From: Glandiceps talaboti
Taxonomy: Eukaryota; Hemichordata; Enteropneusta; Spengelidae
Reading direction: 5' to 3'
DNA: 64,000 nucleotides
NCBI RefSeq assembly: GCF_964340395.1
Contig: NC_135550.1
Location: 20,170,676-20,234,675 of the forward strand
Under the pieces are notes generated by a model. It did not search any database and was not told where the DNA came from. It worked only from the letters and a program-made list of their open reading frames with translations. The position numbers and the translations under genes are program-made. Position 1 is the stretch's first letter, and every line of letters begins with the position of its first letter. Below, in pieces: positions 54,601-64,000 of the stretch.

Positions 54601-55336
54601 TCGGAAATTATAAATTATATGAAAATGCAATATGGGAGACTGTGATTATATGTGGTTTTCAGTTCTATTTTATAATATTAGGCCTAAAAAAATTGTTTGG
54701 TTCCAGTTGCCTGACCCCACCTAATTTTTCATTTCCCACCTTAAACTTAAATATAGAAAATTAAAAAAATCTACCTAACCCACCTATTCTAAAATTGAAC
54801 GCAATCGGAATCACACAATTTTTTTAGGCCTTATAAACATACTAGACAGATGTTGGTTTATATCTTGCAAGAAAAATTACACTGAGACATAATTTTCTTG
54901 TATGCTGTATTCAAATTGTAATTTTCTTTCAGCTAATATTCTTAATAACTATTTCTTTTACACAATATATTTAATTATTAAAGTCATGATATTGATAAAA
55001 GCACATAGTGTTTATAAAATACAAAATATGAATTCAATATTTTTTGTTTTCAAATTAATAGTACAGAGTAAAAAACTCAAATATTAATATTAACGCAACT
55101 CATATTTTAAAATAAAAATCTTTATAGATACCAACATATTTCAATTATCAGTTGTCATTTTCTGTTTACAATTACAAGTTGTCATCACAATATAACGGTT
55201 GCGAGTACTCACCGATTGTAGATATGTGAGTTGGCAGGATTTCATCGTCAGCAAAGCGGCACAGCATACACGTTTTACCTACTCCAGAATCTCCCACCAT
55301 CAACAAACGTATGAGAATGTCGTACTGTTTGGCCAT
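48612..55336 (-). CDS. RAB15: Rab15-like small GTPase
   Basis: Seven coding exons on the minus strand: 55336-55213, 53130-53070, 51635-51575, 51058-50981, 50513-50424, 49814-49749 and 48764-48612. The product is 210 aa (human RAB15 is 212). The start [22 protein letters not shown] matches human RAB15 [22 protein letters not shown]. Also present are [30 protein letters not shown], a G4 motif NKSD and a G5 motif [15 protein letters not shown] favours Rab15 over Rab8, 10 or 13. The C-terminus is GSCCV, an XCCX-type geranylgeranylation motif, where human has CWC. Family role: endosomal recycling at early and pericentriolar endosomes. It is divergent from UBXN1 (start codons 335 bp apart). Confidence 0.93.
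49222..49735 (+). repeat. 64-bp minisatellite in RAB15 intron 6, hairpin in every unit
   Basis: ATCTGATG recurs at 49231, 49295, 49359, 49423, 49487, 49551, 49615 and 49679, exactly 64 bp apart: seven near-identical units plus a partial one. Each unit contains CCATGG...TAGTTC and GAACTA...CCATGG, which can pair around a 4-nt loop. Confidence 0.93.
53940..54290 (+). repeat. ~180-bp tandem duplication in RAB15 intron 1
   Basis: GTATCATATCAAATTCATTT, GCACTGAAAACAATGAATTC and CTCTATAATGATCATTACAT recur in order about 180-190 bp apart, with small indels between the copies. Confidence 0.85.
54678..54832. mobile_element. MITE with GGCCTAAAAAAATTGT termini, RAB15 intron 1
   Basis: The left end TTAGGCCTAAAAAAATTGT and the reverse complement of the right end TAAGGCCTAAAAAAATTGT differ at one position. 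They enclose about 115 bp of AT-rich DNA without an open frame. This looks like a non-autonomous DNA transposon; flanking TA/TAT could be its target duplication. Confidence 0.7.
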
Positions 55337-55671
55337 TACGACTACTCTACTCACTACACTACATCAAATTTGCCCAAATCACGCTACATCAATCAGATGC
55401 AGTGTTTAGTCAGCAAACAAATAGGGGTTAACGTTACGTGGTGGCGTAACGTCAGAGATAGACGATTACGTACGCAACTAATTACAATGTGAATGAATGA
55501 AAAAAACGAAAGTCAAGATCCACATGCACAATGACTAATTTTCGTGTGCCTAGGGGTTCTTTTCCTCCACAGGTCAAAGGGCACGCGTGTTGGAGCTGTG
55601 TGAGAACGGTTCAGTGGTAGTATCGGAGAAGATTTTCGACCATTTTGTGAGAGATTTTCATAGATTTTAAG
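55337..55671. promoter_or_regulatory. Divergent promoter region of RAB15 and UBXN1
   Basis: The start codons of RAB15 (minus) and UBXN1 (plus) are separated by 335 bp. The stretch is richer in CG dinucleotides (ACGTTACGTGG, TAACGTC, TACGTACGC) than the surrounding introns. No TATA box is evident. Shared control is inferred from spacing. Confidence 0.55.
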
Positions 55672-57900
55672 ATGTCAACAGCCGTCGATACTCTTATAGA
55701 GATGGGATTTCCCAGGAATAGAGCGTAAGTTGTTTGACCTTACTCCCAGAATGGAACTTATTCCATGATGTCAACTGTAGCTGTTCCCAGATTATTACAC
55801 AGGCTGTAACTTATATGAATGATGTATTTTCGATTTACATGTAAAAGCAGCCTTAACCCTGTAAGCGCCTGGAGTTTTGTACTTGCCAATCAATACCAAT
55901 ACTATAATGGATCACTTTGTCATTACTATCCAAGTGTCATTAATGACATATTCCACATCATATATCTGATAAGAGTAATGTCATAATGACTAATCAGTTT
56001 GACTGACTCTCTTGTTTGGAGAGGATGGGTGTCGGTGTACTTTTTCAATACAACAAAGTGCCACCGAACACCCCCCCCCCCTCCTCTGAAAAGCATAGCA
56101 GAATGACCCCTACCACTAGACAAGATGATGCCATCTCACCCACATTTATATAGACACTCAATGGCACAACACATTTCACTGACATCAATATTTCAATTTT
56201 GCAATTCATTGAAGGAAAGGTAATTGATAAGTATGCTTGGCCTATCATGTTTGTATTCAGTTGACAGTTGACACATAAAAGTCCACAAACGTCAACTCTA
56301 CAACGGGTTACAAAAAAGAACTAATAATGGTATAGACCAAGAAAATCTTAGAAAATTTAACAAAACATCCTTATGAGAAGGTTGTACTTGTAACAGATTC
56401 CACATTGACAATTGTCTCAAAAATTATATTTATAAATTTAAAAACTACAGTTTTAATATCTACAAAGCATAGTAGTACATAGCAACCAGAATCAATATAT
56501 ATATTTCTCTTTGTAGGGAGAAAGCCCTCGCTGTTACAAACCATAATGGTGCCCAAGTGGCAATGGACTGGTAAGTAGTGCTACCATTGGGAATACTAAC
56601 AAATGGTGATAACAGTTTAACAGTTAGCATTTGTTTTTGGTTGTACTGGATACAAAGACCCAAACAATCTTACTCAATCAAAATCAGTTGTGTCATGTTA
56701 TTCAATCCTGACACCCCCCCCCCCCCCCATCACCCGACAATAGTAAACTTTCTGTCACAGTTTTGACATTTCAAAATACTCCTAAAAAAATAAATTACTC
56801 AGTTGTCAATGACTATAAAAACCCATGAGAAATGATCAGTACAAAACTCATGGAAATTCAATAACTTTGTTGTAACTGTATATGAATCCTGTACTGTCTT
56901 TGTGCATTTTGTAATAACATAACCAAGGGTTATGACGCCAGCAGTGAACATTTAACATGTCCTGATCAACAAGCTAAGTCCAAACATCTAGTAATTGTCT
57001 TTCTTTGTCCATGTACTACAATTATTTCTATTTTACTTGTAACATAAATTCAGTTCCTATGTGTGTGTGTGTGTGTTTTCTTCCTTTAGGTTGTTAGAGC
57101 ACAGTGAGGACCCTGATATAGATGAACCATACCAAGCACCACAAGGTCATAAATTGGGTGATACACCAAAATCAGGTGAGATTTACACTAGGAATACATC
57201 CAGCAGCTCACCTATAGTGACACATGTCACAAGACACGTTGCTCTGTCTGTCATGTGTGTAAACACTTAATCTGGTAATGTCATCAGATATGTTTGATTT
57301 CCTGTGACACATCTCTAGTTGCCACTTGAGTTGTCTCTATATTCCCATTTTTTTGTCATTTTTGCCATAGGTAAAGTAAGATATAACTTGTGTTAAAAAA
57401 CTTGAAAAAAAAAAATTTCTGATGTTTGTGTAAAATGGATTACTCAAACAGAAAAGAAACAGCAAAAGGAGTGAAAATAATAGCAGATAAAAGCTTGTTG
57501 TGAAATGTAATGTCAAATATTAACTTTTTGGGTTTTGTGCTGCTCCTTTTCCAGGGGAGGGAGACTCAGAAACAACAACAACAACAGCAGCAGCAGCAGC
57601 AGCAGAAGAAGAAGAGTCAACAGTTCAACAACCATTATCCCTAAAATGTGAAGAGTAAGGTTACTTTTCAAGTCTTTGATATTGGTATAAAGTCTCTTAA
57701 AGATTTGAAATTGACCACAAACAATAGACTGATCAATAATGACATGATTGGTAATTTAGTAGATTTCCAGTTTGACATCTCAGATGTTGACATACAGATG
57801 AATGTTTTGTTTTTTATATTCTGTTCTCTTTATTTTCATAGTTGTGGAAAACTGTTGAAAACTGAACTTGATGTCCAGGTAAAAAATTCTGAAATATTGT

Positions 57901-57959
<59 letters not shown>

Positions 57960-60900
57960 TGATGATGACGATGATCATGAGCATAAGATGATGAATTTTA
58001 GTAGGACTTATAACAAAATGATAACAATAAGTGATGAGGTGAAATTGCCAAATATAGTAGTACTAGTTTCTTTTCCATATTTGATAGACAAAAGCTATAC
58101 ACCTACTATTATAAGAGACATGTCTTGTAGTTGCTAATAGTGAAAAGTCCAAAATTAAACTGTCCAGAAGATGTCAGATGAAAGTACATTCCATTGATGT
58201 TGAAGTGTTAGAGGAACCCAAGTATGCAGCATTGTCATCAAGTGAGAGAGAAAGCATATCAAGTTCTTGTATTGTGTAACCTTTTCCATTTCAGTTAATG
58301 CAACACTAATTTACACTGGACACTGTATGAGTTAAACAATTACTAGAAGTACAATGATGTCTTTTCAGGCCCATGCTGCAAGGACTGGTCATCAGAACTT
58401 TTCTGAATCCACTGAAGAAATCAAACCACTAACAGAAGAAGAGAAGCGAGAACAGCGTGCCAAGTATGTTTATGTTTGTAGTAACTTGGTAAAAGAAAAG
58501 TAATCACAGCATGACATCCAGTCTGTTCCAACATCTGTAGTGCCCCCCCCCCCCCCGTATATTGAAATAGTTTGATTACTTTTGTTTATGAGTGATTACA
58601 AGTGATTACTTATGTTTTACCTAGTTTGTTTATAAATTGTTTCAAGTATGTACAATAACTTTCTGCATACTATTGTAATTGTTTTTGCAATGTATTGAGC
58701 TACAAACATGGACTTAGTCTATGTTGTTTCACATTGGTTTTTTTTTTAAAGTAGAGAAACACAGTAAAGTTGTTTCATTGATTAAAATCCAAAATAAATA
58801 CGCCTTTTTCATCCATATTGTCTCAGTGATGCAGTACTCTTGAGGTAATGTGAATGCATAAGTTTATCAAATCCTTCTACAGAATGACAAATTGATGTAA
58901 CATCTGTTTTCTGTGAGCAAAGATAGCTTTGTATTTGGAGATGTACTCATCATATTCCCTAAATAATTACCACATTGTCTCCTCCATATGGCCACTAAAG
59001 ACAGTTTTGCATTTCAATGTATATTTATTGTGTTTTACCATAGAAAGGAGTCTCCCCTCCACAGTCTATGGTTTTACCTTACCTTGGCAAACGTCCCAAT
59101 ACAGATTGTGTATAGGTTGTGCAATGTTATAACAGCTTTTGTTCTATAATTGATGCTGTGTTTTAGGGTAGAAGCTAAGATCAAAGAGAGGAGAGAGCAG
59201 AGACAAGCACAAGAGAAGAAGGAAGCTTTGGACAAAGAGAAATCAAGAAGAGCACAGGGAAAAACTCTCACCTCTATGAAAGAGAAGTATGTTGTGATCT
59301 ATGAAATATTTACAGAGTAGTTGACATCTTCCTTTGTCAAGCTCTTGCTATGCCAAAGTCATCAAAATGACCAGTCAGTAAAATTCTTTCAAAGTTAAAA
59401 TTAGTTTGCTTTGTCTGATTTCAGTTATAATGGTAGTGCCAAGACAATGTGGGTTCAGGGAATTATTCTGATATTTAATAATGATACACAATATTTTTAA
59501 GAGCTCTATGAGTGTGACTGTCCTGATCATAGCACTGTTATTACCCATGACATAGACCTATAGTGGTTCAATGCCTTATGTATCTTTCTCAACTTCCTAG
59601 GGAGTATGCAATCCATTTGCAGCTTCTCTAAGCACTTAGGATTAAATCCATGACATAACCTCTGTCCTATTAGGTTCCAATTTATATAGCAAGGTTGACT
59701 GTAGCACAGTGGTGATTCAAATCTTGCCCAAGGACTTAGGCCATTCAGAAACAAACAGCAGTGACAAGGCTCCCATCAACTACTTGTGAATCTGAACCAA
59801 TCATTATAAACATGTGACCATTATTATCCTATTATGGTATGTTTGTAAACAATTTACAAAATAGATACTTTAAAGTCTTGCCTAGGACTTTTGACCACCA
59901 CCAAATTAAACAAAAAAAAATGTATATTTAACAATTGTAAAATTTTCCTTTCAACCAAGGTATGAAATGGATGAACTGAAGAAAATTGCAGCAGAAAAGA
60001 AGAGAGAGAAAATGGAAGAGAAATTAGCAAGGTAAGGAGGTGTATAAAGAAGAAGTTCATTATTGACCTTGTGTGACATTGTGTGATCGTCCGTAAGGAG
60101 ATGTGTTACTGTCTGCTAGGTAAGGAGATGTACTACTTTCAGCTAGGTAAGTAGATGTACTACTAGGTAAGTAGATGTATTACTGTCTGCTAATGCAGAA
60201 CATTGATCAGATGAAATCTTGCTGTGGAGTTGAGTGCTTAAAGCAATGATTTGGTTTTGTGAGAATGTGTGGTACCAAGAAGACTTGAACTTTGGTGAGA
60301 CATTTTGTAGATAGGTGTGTCTCTGTAGTCACCTAATAACCACTTGAAGGTTTCTGGGAAAGAACCAGCGATTCTAACTGAAAAGGATGACACAAGAAAG
60401 ATATACCAAGTATGTAGACTAAATGTACTTACAAAGCAAGGATGACATAAGAGAGATATATCGCATATGTCACAGACTAAATGTACTTACAGAGAAAGTC
60501 GCTGTCAACGATCTGTCTTTCATTGCTTTGTACCATTACATCAAACTTGAGTCTGTCATAGATATGAATCACACAGATGACATTACTTTCTACTTTAACC
60601 ACTATCATTTGTTCACTTTTAGACAAAGGGTCAAAGAACAGATTGCTATGGATAGGGCTGAGAGAGCAGCAAAGTCAAATCCATCAGCAACTGAAACACA
60701 GCCAACACTTGCTGCAGCCAGTCCTGCTATGGCTGCTGCTGCATCAGGAGAACCAGCACCAAAGAAAGAATACAATGAAACAAGACTGCAGGTAAGGACG
60801 TTATATTATCAGGTGTAATTTTTCTTTATAAACATTGACCTTTGACCTTGACATTAAAGGTCAAAATCCAGCAATTTCCTGCATATCACAGATACTTTGT

Positions 60901-61661
60901 AGCATTTATGTGTTGCCATCAATTTCTTTTAAATCATGTTACCATTTCGACATTCAGTCACACAGAAGTAGTGTTTGAAGGGGATGTGTCTTCTTCAAAG
61001 ATTTATCTTTCAAGTGTAGTGTACTGACCAATACATATCAAACTGGTGACTGTGTGCTGTGTATGTTTTAATCGTAGATGTCTTCCAAATAGCACCACTG
61101 GCCAATACATATCAAGTTGAGGACAATATGTTGTGTATGTTTTATTTGTAGATACGTCTTCCAAATGGCAGTGCACTTACCAATACTTTTCAAGCTGGTG
61201 AACAGCTAGCAGCAGTTCGTTTATTCGTCCAATTAAATAGAACTGATGGTAGTACAGATCCATTCTCACTGATGACAACATTTCCAAGGAAAGTTTTCAC
61301 AGAAGAAGACATGGAAAAACCCCTGAAGGAATTAGGTATTGTGAATTTAAAAGTTTATGGATTTGTTTTAAAAGGGTAGTTTTGAAGATGATTGGAAAAT
61401 ATTTATCAAACATTTAGGTAATTCACCAGAATACTATAGCCTGGTCTCAAGTCCAGCCAAGAGATATAGATAGGCTAAGTTTGAAAAAGATGGTTCAGTT
61501 TTCACTATGTGTAATGCGGTGTCTTCAAAGAGTACTTTTGAATACTTGCACTTTGCAGTGTTTAGACTTTTTCATTTCAGCACAAGTCTGTACTGACGTT
61601 ACTGTGTGTATTATTTACAGGTTTGGTGCCCTCAGCTGTCGTCATGGTATCTAAATCATAG
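55672..61661 (+). CDS. UBXN1: UBXN1/SAKS1-like UBA-UBX protein with a C2H2 zinc finger
   Basis: Eleven coding exons: 55672-55724, 56517-56570, 57090-57175, 57555-57654, 57842-57878 (37-bp microexon), 58369-58463, 59167-59286, 59960-60031, 60623-60791, 61152-61335 and 61621-61661. The product is 336 aa (human 297). A UBA domain opens the protein (LIEMGFPRNRAEKAL...AMDW, residues 8-36). Next come DPDIDEP, a T5-A6-E4 codon-repeat tract (71-85), and a zinc finger C96-x2-C99-x12-H112-x5-H118 leading into FSESTEEIKPLTEEEK. A long charged coiled coil follows, then a UBX domain (about 257-336) with the p97-contact motif FPR in TTFPRKVF and the conserved end LVPSAVVMVSKS. Family role: p97/VCP and ubiquitin-chain adaptor that shields substrates. 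Polyadenylation signals lie at 62622-62627 and 62653-62658. Confidence 0.95.
57901..57975 (+). repeat. (GATGAC)n microsatellite in UBXN1 intron 5
   Basis: About ten GATGAC units lie 22 bp after the donor of the 37-bp microexon. The tract contains many GA-rich hexamers like exonic splicing enhancers. Confidence 0.95.
59560..59800 (-). mobile_element. Diverged SINE copy in UBXN1 intron 7
   Basis: The body (AGGGAGTATGCAATCCA, TCTAAGCACTTAGGATTAAA, CCAAGGACTTAGGCCATTCA) is the same element as at 18258-18600, in the same orientation. It has many substitutions and a degraded tRNA-like head. Confidence 0.65.
60031..60180 (+). repeat. Reiterated 5' splice-site motif after UBXN1 exon 8
   Basis: The exon-8 donor context AAG|GTAAGGAGGTG is followed within 150 bp by GTAAGGAGATGT (about 60093), AGGTAAGGAGATGT (about 60119), AGGTAAGTAGATGT (about 60145) and a further AGGTAAGTAGATGT (about 60165). 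The four downstream copies are in tandem. Confidence 0.7.
60385..60500 (+). repeat. ~65-bp tandem duplication in UBXN1 intron 8
   Basis: AAGGATGACA(C/T)AAGA(A/G)AGATATA and AGACTAAATGTACTTACA both occur twice in order. Confidence 0.75.
61026..61200 (+). repeat. 74-bp duplication of the UBXN1 exon-10 acceptor and exon start
   Basis: The true acceptor (first exon base 61152) has a near-copy 74 bp upstream (first base 61078). The copy keeps TATGTTTTAATCGTAG and then GTCTTCCAAATAGC, against the exon's GTCTTCCAAATGGC. A partial third copy (CCAATACATATCAA) begins near 61027. The copy lost two bases relative to the exon and meets TAG after four codons. Confidence 0.8.
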
Positions 61662-62949
61662 CAGAATCAAATCAGCTGAATACTGGTCTTCTCAATCTGT
61701 ACAACTGTTTGTGTATTGGACAATGCATAGAAATGATACAAATTTGGGGGTCTGACTGTTTCAAACTCCCTATCTTGCTTTAAAATGTAAGGTTGATCCA
61801 CCGAGTTGCAGTTTTACTAACATATCACTCATCAACCTGGATGGTATATATATTCAAATTGAAACATTTACCAACCTGGGTGGGATGGATATTCAAATTG
61901 AAATTCCGTATTTAAACAGAATGGAGGGGGACCATCTAATGGCCATGGAAAGGAGTTCAAACATAGATGTATATGTACATTAGTTTAACCATAACAAGAG
62001 CCTATTACAATTAAACATGCTTAGTTGTATTGCTTTATCTATTTTTGCTTCAAATTAAACAGACATACCTCTTGTGATTTATTTTGTACGGATGTACTGA
62101 TCTTGTCCATGTGTAATATTATATACATATTAGTATGTAGTTTGTTAGAAATAGAATTAACTGGGAAAAATATTAGAACTACAACCCATAACACCAAAGT
62201 AAACCATTTTCTGTATGTACCACATTTGCAAATTGACCACATGAGAAAGGTCACAAACTAGGCTTGTAAATAAACCAATAGAAATAGTATACTTTACACT
62301 TGATGTAAATGCTATAAACGAGTGTAGCACATAGAGAAAGTGCTTTACTTTGGCATTACTTGTAAAAGGCTGGAGATTACAAAAGTAACTTTTGTACATG
62401 CGTAAATTCAAACAGACACTGCTTTATGTGAATTATTCATACAGAAGTATGACTTTTTTCTGTGTATACATAAGTAGTCTGTTAGAAATAGTAGTACCTG
62501 AGGAATAAATATCAGTTATGAGGAATGTAATGCTGAACATAATGTTGCCATCCAACTTAGTAGTAAATTACTTAGGACAAGTTCACCATTTTCTACGAAG
62601 ATGAAATTATTAATGTAATGTAATAAACTTGTTGGTTGAATTTCAAAGAAGTAAATAAAGCAAGCCATTACAACTTTTAATGTCTGAATTAGTCATTTAA
62701 TGAACAGAACAGAACAGAAGAGAACAGAACATGTGAAAGGTTCAATTTATTTTGAGTTGTCTTGAACAGTAAGGGATAAGAGATTGATATAATCTTGACA
62801 ATAAATGACTTGACATCAGTAAAATGTTTTTGTCAACATTATAAAAATAGACTATTGCACCATTTCTTTACATATATTACATCAATATACAATCACTTTG
62901 TCAAACTTCTCTGGCAGTGCAGACGAGAGCACGACGTGAGCTACTGCTG
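61662..62949. other. UBXN1 3' UTR and convergent 3' UTR of the right-edge gene
   Basis: No coding exon was recognised. UBXN1 polyadenylation signals lie at 62622-62627 and 62653-62658, a GAACA-rich repeat at about 62702-62730, and a minus-strand AATAAA at 62751-62746 that would serve the right-edge gene. Confidence 0.6.
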
Positions 62950-63626
62950 TCAGCTGTGGTACATACGCAGTATGCAACGTGTGAATGTATCCATGTATCT
63001 TTTGAACACAGCCAGTAATCGAGGTTGCCTGTTAAAGAGAAAATGAGAGAGATGACATTCTCAACTGAATATTTTTAATGAAACTAATTTCTTAACAGAT
63101 GGTACTGGTTAAGTATTTATCAGACATGTTTTGGTTAAATGGATTTTCTCACAGCAGACTTTTGAATTGCAATGACAGCAGTGTCCTCATGTTTCAATAG
63201 AAACCATTCACTAGCTGGTAATGTACACTCTTAGTTAGCATTGTGAGAACCAGACTTCTGAAGGTTAGAAGTTATTGTGTACATTCAACTCTGGTGACGA
63301 CAAACATGTAATGGTGACAAATGCGTACAGATAGACTATGCGTATTGCACGCCACGGTCTATGTTCAAACATTGTGTTACTATGAACTACAGATGTTGTT
63401 GACATCAGAACCAAGATTTTGTGCATCCTAACTCTGATGGAAGTGCTTGTTCTGAATACAGTCACCATTATACATATGCATTTACTCCCATCTGAAGTTG
63501 TAAAAGTACTGTCACATTGACTCACCTTTTGAAATACTCTATCTGATGGCAGGATGATTCATACACTTCCAGGAAAGACTTCACATTCTCTGGTGTCCAA
63601 CCAGCCTGACGACATGGGTCAATGAC
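62950..63626 (-). CDS. C-terminal exons of an unidentified protein (partial gene)
   Basis: Two minus-strand exons, 63626-63526 and 63028-62950, join across a phase-2 GT-AG intron. They read VIDPCRQAGWTPENV...HQIEYFKR, then QPRLLAVF and FKRYMDTFTRCILRMYHS before TGA. The first acceptor (tccttgtgtccaag) and its phase 0 fit but are less certain than the donor. The peptide is helical, amphipathic and rich in aromatic residues, like the end of an alpha-solenoid or a large helical complex subunit. I do not recognise the family. Upstream exons would lie beyond 64000. Confidence 0.65.
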
Positions 63627-64000
63627 CTTGGACACAAGGAGATAAACATTTAGTATGATCCACTTTCAAATCAAGCAATATGATTACCACCAGTTATTAG
63701 ATTAATTAGTTAATTGTACCATGTCCTTTATCAGCTTTCAATAGTAGAGATGATTTACATGACTAGGTTAACACACCTGGAGGACAACAGACATTGCAAT
63801 CATAAAATTGACTGGGACTCCATTATTGATACAACCCCCACACTATTTCCTGAGAAAGATCAGGTATGCTACCAACATAAGATGCTACAATGCCAAGATC
63901 AACAGAGTGGGGAGGGGGTGGGTGGGTGTAGGTGTATCAAACTGCTGAACCTTCTACAATCAGCTGATCACACTGCCACCTAGTGGTCAGCTATAACTAT

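Overview
This is an AT-rich, intron-rich metazoan nuclear segment. It has canonical GT-AG introns, many micro- and minisatellites, SINE and MITE insertions, and no prokaryotic features. The proteins resemble vertebrate orthologues along their whole length. TMEM179 and TMEM179B are still tandem neighbours, and UBXN1 keeps a zinc finger that the human protein lacks. Together these suggest an invertebrate, probably a deuterostome such as a hemichordate, echinoderm or lancelet relative. I cannot fix the phylum from this window. Eight genes were assembled exon by exon with every splice phase closing, and the 3' end of a ninth lies at the right edge. Layout, left to right: TMEM179B (-, 2595-9734, with two alternative last exons), TMEM179 (-, 12418-16285), PRPF39 (+, 16573-26139), GNMT (-, 30267-37512), MRPL49 (-, 40525-42590), FAU (+, 43642-45369, non-coding first exon near 42665), RAB15 (-, 48612-55336), UBXN1 (+, 55672-61661), and an unidentified gene (-, 62950 to at least 63626). 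Three pairs are head-to-head across short shared promoters: TMEM179/PRPF39, MRPL49/FAU and RAB15/UBXN1. The rest is intron, 3' UTR and repeat-filled intergenic DNA. The genes form no single pathway. They cover U1 snRNP-linked splicing (PRPF39), SAM/glycine metabolism (GNMT), cytosolic and mitochondrial ribosomes (FAU, MRPL49), endosomal recycling (RAB15), p97/ubiquitin handling (UBXN1) and two four-pass membrane proteins. Their human orthologues fall mainly on 11q12-q13 (TMEM179B, UBXN1, FAU, MRPL49) and 14q (TMEM179, PRPF39, RAB15), as expected of a block that existed before the vertebrate genome duplications. The most unusual theme is tandem duplication across exon edges. TMEM179B has two credible homologous terminal exons. 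PRPF39 carries five decoy copies of its last-exon 3' splice site in an 85-bp array. UBXN1 has a decoy copy of its exon-10 acceptor and reiterated exon-8 donors. RAB15 has a fossil copy of its C-terminal codons just past the stop. No autonomous transposon with coding capacity, CRISPR array or virus-like element was seen.
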